NCBI RefSeq assembly: GCF_041146795.1
Contig: NC_135170.1
Coordinates: forward strand, 26,034,033 to 26,098,032
Reading direction: 5' to 3'
DNA from: Maylandia zebra
Lineage: Eukaryota; Chordata; Actinopteri; Cichliformes; Cichlidae
DNA length: 64,000 nucleotides
Shown here: in pieces, positions 11,431-31,639 of the stretch
Position numbering within the stretch: position 1 is the first letter of the stretch
Layout of the letters: each line of letters opens with the position of its first letter
Program-made: the position numbers and the translations under genes
The notes under the pieces: model-generated
Told to the model about the DNA's origin: nothing
Seen by the model: the letters and a program-made list of their open reading frames with translations, nothing else
Database searches by the model: none

Positions 11431-12986
11431 CAGAGGTGGAACCAAGTCATTGTTTTGCAAGTCTCAAGTAAGTCTCAAGTCTTTATCCTCAAGTCTCAAG
11501 TCAAGTCTCAAGTAATGTCAGGCAAGTCAGAGTCGAGTCTCAAGTCACTGGTGTAAAAGTCCGAGTCAAGTCACAAGTCTGAAACTTTGAATTTCAAGTC
11601 CTTTCCAGTCTTTAAAAAAAAAAAAAACGAAAAAATAATGTTGCAGTTATATGCTAAATGTAAATATTAGACCATGTAATTTTAAAATCTGTGTTTTTCT
11701 CAACACATGACAAAATAGTGAACTTAGAAAATATACACAAATTGTGAAATTGCACCTCTTTAAAATGCAGCTCAATTAAACCTAGCTCCAAGAATAATTT
11801 TCACCGACAGTTCTGAGATAAGCTGCATGTTATTCTTGGATGCGCTTGTAGGACCGGCTTTAAAATCGCATGACAAAAATATCATACACATTAAAAAAAA
11901 CTGTATCACCAACGTAGCCTGGACAACATTTGCTAGTTGGATGAAGTCAGCTATCTCATCTTAGCATATTTATATGCATATTTATAATCATACGGTTCTT
12001 GGAGTGAGCGCATACGATCATGAAGTTTAGTAACTTCAGGTCACTGCAACAAGCCCAGGTACAGTTTACCGACGGATGGGTAGTAGTAGTGATGGGTAGT
12101 AGTGGAAATAATTTCTGGTACCCATCACAGAAATGTAGCAGTGACAATAATACTGTATGCTGTAATCGTACTGGGCAATTAGTGATACAAAAAACCTGTT
12201 TTATCCTGTGAATAAAAGTATATGTTTTTGTCAATGTACCATAATAACAGAAGCGAAACGCAATATTGTGTCAGGACAATTCACTATTTATGCACAATAA
12301 ATAAAGGAGCATAGCGCGACAATTTCTGTTCAGCGCCAGACTTGCTTGTAACCTATATCACCAATTATGTTAAGAAAAATGACGCATTAACTACAACAGC
12401 AGACTGACCTTTGTGTAAATGCTTGGAGCAGACTAACCTGTGAGCTGGAGTGTTCTGGGACGTTATATTTGATCTTTGAATGGCTGCAATCCAGTCGCCT
12501 CTTTGTTACTTCGGAAACATGGCTCGAACAATTTCTCTTCAACGACGCAATCCGATAACAACCGATCTCTTTACCCGTCGGCTTCCCGTGGCTGTCATGC
12601 GACCGGCTATTGCAGTTAATAATACAACAGCTTCTTGACATTTTTGTGTTTCTTTTTATCGCTGTATAACTGATTTTAATTGAAAGCCTGCGTGCGCTAG
12701 TACCGCTTGCCACGAGTTCCCAGAATCCTTTGCGGTTCTACCCGTGAATGACGTCACATTTTCAATCTCTATATAATATGCATGTTAAATTTTATATTTG
12801 GGGTAAAATATCAAGTCTTTTCAAGTAAACCGGTTCAAGTCCAATTCAAGTCCCAAGTCATTGGTGTAAAAGTCCAAGTCAAGTCACAAGTCTTAGAACA
12901 TTTTTTCAAGTCAAGTCTAAAGTCATAAAATTAATGACTCGAGTCTGACTCGAGTCCAAGTCATGTGACTCGAGTCCACACCTCTG
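11431..12986. mobile_element. hAT- or P-like non-autonomous DNA transposon inside the L2 LINE
   Basis: Both ends read CAGAGGTG inward (CAGAGGTGG at the left; CCACACCTCTG at the right). The element is flanked by a perfect 8-bp duplication, GTGAGCAG, at 11423-11430 and 12987-12994. Subterminal regions are packed with CAAGTC/GACTTG repeats. The centre is AT-rich with a THAP-like remnant (12418-12641, minus strand). An 8-bp duplication and CAG-type ends fit hAT; the THAP remnant and 8-bp duplication would also fit a P-like element. No complete transposase is present. Confidence 0.85.
12418..12641 (-). pseudogene. THAP zinc-finger remnant within the DNA transposon
   Basis: From the ATG at 12641 the minus strand reads MSRSCCIINCNSRSHD, then GCYRIASLKRN and VTKRR. 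After a shift of frame near 12495 it continues WIAAIQRSN ... HRLVCSKHF. The spacing of the two early cysteines, the Trp and the final C..H matches the C2CH pattern of THAP domains. THAP domains bind DNA and are found in P-element-like transposases and host THAP proteins. The frame break and the lack of anything after the domain show that it is a relic. Confidence 0.55.
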
Positions 12987-13601
12987 GTGAGCAGCTTCCG
13001 GTTCCTTGGTGTACATCTGGCTGAGGCTCTTACGTGGTCAGTACACACAAACAAAACAGTGAAGAAGGCGCAGCAGCGCCTCTTCTTTCTCAGGAGACTG
13101 AAAAGATTCGGCATGAGCCCCCGCATCCTCAGGACCTTCTATCGCTGTGCCATTGAGAGCATCCTCACTGGATGCATCACCACCTGGTATGGCAACAGCA
13201 CCGCCTACAACTGCAAAGCTCTCCAGCAAGTAGTGCAGTGCTCTGAACGGATAATTGGAGGTGAGCTTCCCTCCCTCCAAGACATCTACAGGAAGCGCTG
13301 CCTGAGGAAAGTGGGGAGGATCATCAAGGACTCCAGTCACCCCAGCCATAAACTGTTCAGACTGCTTCCATCAGGAAGGAGGTTCTGCAGCATCCGGTCC
13401 CGTACCAGCAGACTGAGAGACAGCTTCTTCCACCAGGCCATCAGACTGCTGAACACGTCATAGACACCTCAGCTTCACTATTGGAACTTCAACATTATGC
13501 ACTACACACTGTACAGTAATGCCACTGTTTTGCACATGTCTCACTCTGTATATTTTTATATATTTTATTTTATTTTTTACTATTTAATTTGTAAAAATGT
13601 G

Positions 13602-13604
<3 letters not shown>

Positions 13605-13658
<54 letters not shown>
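13605..13658. repeat. (CA)n microsatellite in the L2-group 3' UTR
   Basis: An uninterrupted AC run of 54 bp between the LINE stop codon and its 3' tail. Confidence 0.97.
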
Positions 13659-13660
<2 letters not shown>

Positions 13661-15477
13661 AGAAAAACATTTAGTATACACATCCAGAAATGCATACACT
13701 ATTATATATTGTACATATATTTATTAGTTTCAGGTTGGCCATTCTTGTATTTTGCTCGTTTGTGTTGTTGTGTTTGCACATCTCTGTTGCTTGTGGGACT
13801 CGCACACAAGAATTTCACTTGCATGTGCTGTGCCAGTGTGCCTGCACATGTGATGTGACAATAAAAGTGATTTGATTTGATTTGATAATATATGCCTTGA
13901 ATCCTTCCCATCTCACTGAGGCACAAGTTTGATCTGTATTTAACTCAAAGTAATTTTTGATTTTCTCCTCTACAAATTTAACAAATTCAGGATTCTGCAG
14001 CCATTTTGTTTGAAACCGCCAGTGAGGGGGTTATGGATAAACTTTCCTAGATGGATATTCAGTGAGATAGCTGCATGATCACTGATCACTATGCTATCAT
14101 ACTGACACTGTTTGATCCTTGATAAAAGTTCTCTTGAGACAAGAAAGTAATCTATACGTGAGCGGGATTTATGTATACTTGAATGACAGGAGAATTCTAT
14201 TTTATCAGGATTTTGTTCTCTCCACACGTCTACCAAGTTGATATCTGATATAAATCGATTTATCAGTTGTCTAGTTTGTGCTTTATATGTATCTGAACCT
14301 GTTGAGCGATCCATACTCGGATTGAGAGTACAGTTAAAGTCTCCTCCAATTATATACAGTCCTTGCAAAGCAGATACAGTAAGAAACAGATCTTCAAAAA
14401 ATTTGGGCTTATTTTCATTTGGGCCATAGAGACTCACCAAGTTTAAAGTAATAGAAAGGATGGTACCCTGAGTGATTACGTACCTACCAGCAGGGTCTTT
14501 TATTATGTTCGTCATTTGGAATGGTATGCTTCTATGAATCAAAATAATTACACCTCTTGCATAGTTATTGTATGATGCGTGGATCACCTGGCCAGGCCAT
14601 CTGTTCCTCACAGACTTTAGTTCACAGTCTGTCAGATGTGTTTCTTGAAGAAAAACTATTTTTGATTTCAATTGCTTGATCCTGCTTATAACCTGTTTCT
14701 GTCTGATTAGTTTCCAGAGACCCCGGACATTCCCACTAGTGACTTTTATGTCAGAGATATTGCGGGTGTTTAGTTGGTCCATACTTTTCATTCTGTAATA
14801 TTAAGATAACAACACGTGATGCTGATGTTGAGTAAACAAAAGTGACAAGTAAACTATGAATAAAATAAAATAGAGAAATAAATAGTGAAAAAAAAACCCT
14901 GGCATTGACCCATAACACTTAAAGTCCCTCCCCCCCCCTTTCCCTTACTCAGAGTAGTAAACAAGGGGCTGTGCTATTCCACTACAAAGGGGAATAGCTG
15001 AACTATAAGAACCCAACCCAACTAAAGCAACAGTGGCGTCCGTCAACCATACATACACCATATTCAAACATAACATAAACATAACAAACCCATATGTGTT
15101 AACATATCAGACTAGCCACTAAATTAAAATAATTCCATGACTGTGTCCTTTTTGTAACTTACAGAATCCCACTTGAAAGGATAAAAGTTTAACCAAAGTA
15201 GGTAACATTGTTGTGTTCAAGAGGGAGAAAGAGAGAAAAAGGAAAAACAAACAAACAAAAAATTACGTTTGTAGTGCCGTTATTAAAACGTAATGGAAAA
15301 TTTTCAAGCTCTAAAAAAGAAGAAAAAAAAACTTCCTGTGTCCAATAACATGGCAAGTTAATGAGTAGCAAAAAGCCAAATATTATAACTGAGCGAAAAT
15401 ACAGATTTTTACAGCTCGTCTATTAGTTATGAGCAGCTGATTCTGCAGTTCAGGGAGTGAAACGCTCACCGCTACAG

Positions 15478-16364
15478 TTAGTCCTGTCCAGTGTGTCTAC
15501 GGTGGAAATCCTTGGCCTCCTTTGGAGATGAAAACAGCCGTATCTTCCCATCGTGGAGGATCCTCATCTTGCATGGATTATATTGAAAACCGCGGAACAC
15601 TCCTTCGTCAGCAAACACTTTTCTGATCGCGTTGAACTCGGTTCGCTGCCGGATGGTCTCAGCTGAGAAATCTTGGGCAAAAAAGAGTTTGTTTCCATCG
15701 TGCTCGATGTTACTGTGTTTTGTGGAGCGGAAAACAAACTCCCGATCTTGGAAGTTCAGGAATCGGATAAGGACAGCTCTGTGTTGGTTTGGCTTTGGAG
15801 GTGCTAGGGTGCGGTGGGCCCTCTCAATAACGAACGATCTGTCGGTCTCAAGCCAGCGCAGTAACACCTCCCTTATAAACTCCAGCAGTGGCGGCTGACC
15901 CTCGGTGCCCTCCCGGAGGCCAAATAGCTGCAGGTTCTTCCTTCGGCCCCGGTTCTCCAGGTCGTCGGTTTTTGCCTCCAGGTAGGATATCCGCTTCATG
16001 GCATTGCTGGGATAGGCCACGCTCTTTCCCAGGAGCTCCTCTGCCGACATTATTCTATTTTCAGCTTCCTCCAGTCGTGTAGCATTTGCAGCAACATTTT
16101 GCTTTACCTCCGTCATTTTTGTCTCCAAAGCAGCAACTGACTTCGTCATTTCGCCCATACGGTTATCCATCTACGGTTATCTATAAACTCGCCGCGCAAC
16201 GACCGAAGTTCAGCTAACACCGTGCTAAGGTCACCCATGCTACTAGCGCTAGCAGCTCCCTCGCTGCTTTCAGGCGTTGCGAAAATATCGGTTTTAACTG
16301 GTTTTTGGGAACCGCGTTTTCGGGTGAAAATATCACAGTCCTTGAGATTAGTCGTTTTTGACAT
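15478..16364 (-). pseudogene. L1 ORF1 (RNA-binding coiled-coil protein), frameshifted
   Basis: The start is MSKTTNLKDC at 16364. A coiled coil (MTKSVAALETKMTEVKQNV) is followed by the RRM-like and C-terminal domains typical of L1 ORF1p, with ENRGRRKNLQLFGL, ERAHRTLAPPKPNQHR and AVLIRFLNFQDRE. It ends HRRHTGQD at 15478. About 290 residues would be expected. A 14-bp tandem duplication (TACGGTTATC repeated at 16158 and 16172) shifts the frame near residue 60 and breaks the ORF. In intact L1s this protein trimerises and packages the element's RNA. Confidence 0.8.
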
Positions 16365-16486
16365 TTTCCAATAGCAGTTAAGTTTGTAGTTTTGGGTTGT
16401 TCTGGGTTTTTAATGCAGGTTACATGGAGCAACCACTTTATGCAGCCATCTTGGTCCGCGGCTCCATAGCGCCATAAATGAAAGTT

Positions 16487-17045
16487 AAACACAGCGGAAA
16501 ATAAATAAATCAAAGACTCAGCGGTCCTGTTTCTCTATTTTCACCTGTATGGAAGGCGGTACAGGTGTGCCGCAGCGGTCAGTGGAAGAATCCGCGAGTT
16601 TGTCTGTTGATTTCCCATTCTGTGGTAGCATACTCGGTGCTTGCTCGGAAGTTTAGGGGTTTTTTTCGCTGTAAGAAAGAAGTTTTCTTCCCACACAATG
16701 AACAGCGGATGCTAATGTTTTTGTCAATTTTACGGAATCAAACTCAAAGTAAGGCCAGTACTTCCACGCTTTAAACGCTGCACGCTCATACTCTCTCCCG
16801 CACTTGATATATTATCCATTGTTGATCTGCACACAGCTGTTGCCACGAACGTCGCATTCGCTTACGTCATTGTCATGAGACGTTCTCGCAAAAAACCACG
16901 GTTTTAGTAACGCAGTAATGCAGCGTGCTTACGGGAAAGTAACAGCAATCTAATGACCTTTTTGCAATAGTAATCCCTTACTTTGCTCGTTACTTAAAGT
17001 AATCGGATTACAGTAACACGTTACTTGTAACGCTGTCCATCTCTG
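16487..17045. mobile_element. hAT-like relic (right part) at the left edge of the myosin array
   Basis: The right end contains an inverted block around GTAACACGTTAC and finishes with CTGTCCATCTCTG; read inward it starts CAGAGATGGACAG. This resembles a common non-autonomous hAT-type family in fish (from memory). The next 8 bases, GTGGACAG (17046-17053), differ by one base from the matching site in the other units (GTGCACAG, 31959-31966). The left terminus was not found. The L1 inserted in or beside this relic. Confidence 0.5.
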
Positions 17046-17050
17046 GTGGA

Positions 17051-17733
17051 CAGAGGTCACCAACTTTATGGAGTCAGTCACTACAACACTCTAAACTTCA
17101 TGTGGTCTTCAGATTAGCTCATGAACAGTGTTTAGAGAGCTTCATGGAATGGGTTTCCATGGCTACGCAGTGTCACTAAGGCCTTACATAACCAGGCACA
17201 ATGCAATGCATAAGATGCAGAAAAGCACACTGACACTGTTGCAGTATTCATGCTTTCTGGATGAGAGATGAATTGTGCCGGTGTGAAGTTATTTTTCACA
17301 AGATGGCCTTGGCCCCTTAGTTCCGGTGAAATGTTTCAACACACCAAGACATTTTGGACAGTTTCATGCTCCTAGCTTTGTGGGAACAGTTTAGGGACAG
17401 CCCCTTCCTGGTCTAACATGATGGAGTGCCAGTGCACAAATTGGATGGGGGAATTTGGTGTGCAAGAACTTGACTGGCCTGCCAGAGTCCTGACCAAAAC
17501 CTGATTAAACACCTTTGGAGTGAATTAGACTGTGAACCAGGCCTTCTCATCCAACAACATTGTCTGACCTTACAAATATATTTCTGGAAGAATGGTTGAA
17601 AATTCCCATAGATACATTCCTAAAACTTGTGTAAAGCCAGAACAGCTGAAGCTGTTATAGCTGCAAAGAGTGAGCTGACATCAGGCGTTACGAAAAATGT
17701 ATATTAAAAGTATCTTGGTTTGTGTGAAATATG
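17051..17733 (+). mobile_element. Tc1/mariner-like relic, right part, at the start of myosin unit 1
   Basis: The sequence follows the plus strand of a widespread fish Tc1-like element: CACTACAACACTC, CTTCATGTGGTCTTCAGATT, CATGGAATGGGTTTCCATGG, and GAACTTGACTGGCCTGCC near the last DDE-coding part. It ends with the transposase C-terminal region (ATTCCCATAGATACA, GAAGCTGTTATAGCTGCAAA). Several internal deletions and stops are present. Bases 17595-17733 are kept only in this unit. The left half of the element is missing. Confidence 0.75.
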
Positions 17734-17962
17734 TTTTCTTTTAAAGGTTAACTTAACTCTGCCATCACTAATGCTGAACACAAGAAGGGAGAACACAAAG
17801 GGAAAAGTGCTGTCCTCATTTCACAGGACGATGTCCTGTAGGTATGAATCACGATTATTCTGAAGAAACTATCGTGTTAAAAATTGTATATGTGAATGTG
17901 ACTTTTTTTAGAATAAAGAATAAATTAAACTCTTTACATTTCATGAAATCATAATGAAAGTG

Positions 17963-17968
17963 TTTATT
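17963..17968 (-). terminator. Poly(A) signal, myosin copy 1
   Basis: Minus-strand AATAAA 83 nt after the stop codon. The equivalents in the other copies are at 32738-32743, 47491-47496 and 62249-62254. Confidence 0.7.
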
Positions 17969-18050
17969 GAATTAATACATCATACGTGGACAATTTAACA
18001 GTTAGTTCATATTTTATGAACACTGCCAAAAAGTTCCAAAAGAATGTGTC

Positions 18051-28510
<10,460 letters not shown>

Positions 28511-28863
28511 GGTGGCACTTTACTAAAGACTGAAAATATGATGGATTGACACATAAATCATTTACTGTACTTATTATACAAACCATAATTAACATCCATT
28601 CTTTTTGATTCGTGGATTTTACCTCAGCTGATGCAAACAGAAATTCCTTGGTATCCTGTGTATGTCAAGGTGCTATAAAATAAGTAAACGTATATCAATG
28701 GACATTTTACTCTTTAATTTAAGAATCCATTCAAAAAGTAAAATTTTCAGTGTCAAAAAAAAATGTAATAACTGAACACTTAAAAATGTAAAATATAAAC
28801 TTAATGAGAGCATATAATACACAGTAGATAAAACATGGTAGCTGAATCTTTTACTGTACTCAC

Positions 28864-29011
28864 CCGTCTTAGATGCCTGTCAGTTAGAGCAAATCTCCAG
28901 AGCTGTTGCTTTTATAGACAACGGCTCTGCTTCCTCAGCATTCACACTCTCCTTAGTTTGGTCATGAATGTCTGACACCTTGCTTCTTGATACTGATATG
29001 GTCAAAAATAA
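28864..29011 (-). promoter_or_regulatory. Promoter and first noncoding exon, myosin copy 1
   Basis: A minus-strand TATAAA box lies at 28911-28916. The first exon probably starts about 25-30 bp downstream, near 28886, and ends at donor 28864. A second noncoding exon of 33 nt is at 28623-28655. The start exon takes its acceptor near 28529, leaving GTGCCACC before the ATG, a good start context. A near-match to a MEF2 site (TCAAAAATAA on the plus strand, 29002-29011) is about 90 bp upstream of the TATA box. Exon limits are inferred from splice signals. Confidence 0.6.
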
Positions 29012-30424
29012 ATGAATTGTTTTGATCCATTTTCCACATATGTAATCCCTCTTTTCTAATACAACATACTTTCAAATATAAACAATTCAGCTGTATTCCT
29101 TAGTGAAAAAAATATTGCCAATGTATTGTGGTTTATTTGGTATATTTCTTTAAGTGATTATGCTCCTAAATATGGAAAATGTAAGAAATGTTAACAATAT
29201 AGTTAGTGTTAAATTAAAATAGTGCTCTGCATGGTTTTGGGATTATTCATTCTAATAACTTTTGAAGATAAATGGATATTAATTTGATACAGTTTATACT
29301 AAGCTTGTGTGTGTGTCCAACTATCCTATATATTTTGATAGCCAGTTTTAAACTTCTAGTGCCACTGGTGTATAGTTACAGGACATAAAAATCATCAGAC
29401 TTTCTGTGTGTTATATATAGCTACCGGGAACATAATATTAAAAAATGTATTACTATAAAATAATTTGTTATAAATACATTTAATTTCTGTGTGGATAGAA
29501 GTGAACGTACAGCTTTTAGCTTACAATTTTGATAAACTAATTAAATGATATATTCTTACAGGAAGGGAAAATCTGGGATCATAGAAAGGATTAGCTTTTA
29601 TTTCTAAAGCTTGCTCAAACTTGACTTAATGTTTGCTATCTTTCTAGCAGAACATGAGATACTATCATGGTCAAAAATAAATCCAGCAAAGGACAGGAGG
29701 AGTGGTTTGTGGTTGGCACAAAAGACAGATATATTTATTTTTCAACAACACAGAAGTACCCACAAGTACCTATACCTATTGGTAAGGTAAGTCCATGGTC
29801 AAATATCAAATGCAGTATGTTGTGTGTTTTCACTGTAATTCCAAGGGCCAGTAGAATTGCAACAAAACTGCAGAGCAGACACACAGCATTACAACCAAAA
29901 ATGGAAACACTTTTTGATCTGCTTTTTATTTAGCCCAGTGCTTTGCTAGGTGTACAGTATTAAGTGTCTTACTTCTTACTTACTAATATCTTAATACTTT
30001 AGTGAAAATACTATCGTAGTCCATATCGAGTCATAGATGAGTTTCTTTTGCTTGGACTTCTATCTGGACGAGTGCACTGAAATTTCTTAATTACAATGGA
30101 GCTACTAACTCTCTCTCATTAGAGAGAGCTAGTGATGAGTACTGTCTGATCACTTAGACATCTATGGATGCCACTAACATGCACAAAATCCCCCAATTTA
30201 ATTGACAGTTCTACACATGAAGTCTCTGTGATCCCTTCACCATTCACAAAGCCTTAAACTCTAATGAGACAAGGATAAGATCCCTTTACTATGATGAATG
30301 ACAAATCAAGTACTCTGCCCAAACGAAAGGTCTGACAACATTATCCGTGGCTTCTCCAGAACCTTTCACACATGTCTCAAGTGCTCAGGATGAAGTCATT
30401 TGCAAAAAGCACAGAGTGTCAAAT
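29012..30424. other. Spacer upstream of myosin copy 1, nothing recognised
   Basis: AT-rich and nearly identical to the matching stretches at about 43763-45175 and 58493-59905. It may hold upstream enhancer sequence of the myosin gene. A short plus-strand ORF at 29667-29933 resembles nothing known. Confidence 0.5.
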
Positions 30425-30930
30425 GGTGGGCATCATCCTCAGCCTCTCTGGTAGGGTCTATGCCAGCATGCTGCAGAGTGTGTCTTTTAGTTGAACCTTT
30501 AATTAAGGAGGAACAATGCAGTTTTTATCCTAGTCATGGAACACTGGACCTGGTACTTCTTGCTATTCTTTTTATCCACATCACTTCATTATTATTTTCT
30601 TTTGTCACACCTTGCTATCCTGTTGTAGAGGTGAATAAAGTGTCAGGCAGGAACATGAGTTTGAACCTGGAAATCAAAAGGATGATTCTGAATGTTGTCA
30701 GTACATATGCCCCACAAGTTGGATGTCAGTTAGAAAAGAAAAAGAATTCTGGAGTAAGTTGGGTAAAGTGGTAGAGAGTGTTCCTGGGGAGAGAGTGGTG
30801 ATTGTATCAGACTCTGACAAATAAAAATGGAAAGGGCTGTTGTGAACAGATATTTCAAGGAGAGGGATGACCATAGGGTGACATTAAAGAGCAGAGGAAA
30901 TGTCCAGCTCAAAATTTCAAATCCTCTTCT
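30425..30930 (+). mobile_element. RTE/Rex3-like LINE relic in spacer 1-2
   Basis: First comes a broken reverse transcriptase piece (SGRVYASMLQ, then EEQC and GTLDL in shifting frames, about 30425-30560). After it is an endonuclease piece (EVNKVSGRNMSLNLE, VVSTYAPQVGCQLE, then DDHRVTLKSRGNVQ, about 30625-30930). In living elements the endonuclease precedes the reverse transcriptase, so the order is rearranged or two insertions lie side by side. Stops and indels are frequent. Confidence 0.65.
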
Positions 30931-31017
30931 ACTCTTCATTTTACTTTGGGGATTGATGGTCCCCACAAGTATAGTAGTATGCCAATTTTCTGTCCTCACA
31001 AAAATGTCTAAACATGT

Positions 31018-31054
31018 ACACACACACACACAGAGAGACACACGCACACACACG
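31018..31054. repeat. (CA)n-type repeat, spacer 1-2
   Basis: An interrupted AC run with GAGA and CG interruptions. Its length and pattern differ in the other two spacers. Confidence 0.9.
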
Positions 31055-31639
31055 TGTATAGATAGATGTGCTGTGGGGGAGATATCAGATTTTGTTAGAG
31101 GTCTGTCCACATTTTCAGTTGAGGTAAGCTGTACTGCATGATCCGAAATAGAAAGTAGAAAGGCACCACCAATTGTGGCCTTATATGTGAGTGAGCATTA
31201 CAGTATTATATCAGTGACACTGTTTTATGGTGACTTGCACTGCCTTAAACTCAATTTGTATTTTTACAAGCGAACTGGATTTTGGTCCGTCTTTTTTACT
31301 GCTTTGCCTTTCTCAAAAGTAAATGTATACCAGAGTTGTATATATAGAGCAGTGCAGCTACAAATACTATCCTGAAAAAATATGTGATGTTATTATGGCA
31401 GTTGTTGAATATACCTATTAAAGTTTGGTAATAAGATTAATTTGGACATTTTAATATAAACACATATATACAGCTCTGTCTGAAGGAATATTTTTATAAC
31501 TGTAAATAGATTGGATGTAAAAAGTCAATCTCAGGCATTATCAGTTTTTGACTGTGAATTTATGGTAATATTTAGCCTAAAATGTTTAACCTGCTAAAGA
31601 TGCAAAATGGCATATTGTTCTACAGAGAATTTTTTAATT

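Larger units (their letters stand above)
10859..13463 (+). pseudogene. L2-group LINE reverse transcriptase, truncated and interrupted
   Basis: The frame is open from the truncation point through the RT motifs: FVDYSSAFNTI, GAPQGCVLSPLLY and the catalytic FADD at about 11220. It then reaches the DNA-element insertion at 11431. It resumes in the same frame after the insertion (FRFLGVHLAEALTWS) and runs through the usual C-terminal part (RHPxx-like region, LPSGRRFCSIRSRTSRLRDS) to the stop at 13461-13463. The target duplication shares one frame on both sides, so no other break is visible. The N-terminal endonuclease is missing, so the copy could never have been active here. Confidence 0.85.
10850..13886 (+). 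mobile_element. 5'-truncated L2-group LINE inserted in L1 ORF2
   Basis: The element is inserted on the opposite strand to its L1 host. It starts within the reverse transcriptase domain (about 10850) and ends with AATAAAAGTG followed by TGATT-type tail repeats at 13868-13886, typical of L2-group LINEs. Its 3' UTR holds a CA microsatellite. The L1 frame picks up again on both sides. No clear target-site duplication was identified. It is itself interrupted by a DNA transposon at 11431-12986. Confidence 0.8.
7890..14791 (-). pseudogene. L1 ORF2 (endonuclease + reverse transcriptase), broken
   Basis: Reading down the minus strand, the endonuclease is at 14791-13970 and shows FLQETHL, GGDFNC and SDHAAI. 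A frameshift near 14025 moves the reading to another frame, which continues to about 13890, where the L2-group LINE has inserted. The reading resumes near 10850 with an in-frame TGA just before a METLDK motif. The fingers region (GKAPGPDGFPIEFYK) lies near 10350. A short repeat insertion at 10178-10264 splits the next part. The palm (FRPISL, DARQAFDRIEW and the catalytic YADD) covers 10132-9551. A one-base frameshift at about 9551 and a TGA in place of a probable Trp codon near 9133 follow. The C-terminal part ends at 7890. This protein would nick DNA and copy L1 RNA; here it is clearly dead. Confidence 0.85.
7527..16473 (-). mobile_element. Full-length but inactive L1-type LINE, carrying nested insertions
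   Basis: On the minus strand the order is 5' leader, ORF1 (transposase-22/L1 ORF1p-like), ORF2 with an endonuclease then a reverse transcriptase, and an A-rich 3' tail (T-rich on the plus strand at 7530-7550). The element is bounded by identical 13-bp copies of ATAAATGAAAGTT at 7514-7526 and 16474-16486. Without the later insertions it is about 5.9 kb, a normal full length. Both ORFs are broken. Nested inside are an L2-group LINE (about 10850-13886) and a short dispersed repeat (10178-10264). Confidence 0.88.

Noticed and set aside
12387-12713. 108-residue ORF inside the DNA transposon as an intact gene
   Set aside because: The THAP-like pattern continues only after a frame change, and nothing follows the domain, so it is a remnant.
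29667-29933. Plus-strand ORF of 88 residues upstream of myosin copy 1, repeated in each spacer
   Set aside because: It is open only by chance length, has no recognisable motif and lies among transposon debris. Its repetition reflects duplication of the unit.
30400-31141. Several plus-strand ORFs of about 100 residues in the spacers
   Set aside because: They are pieces of the broken RTE-like relic and CA repeats, not genes.
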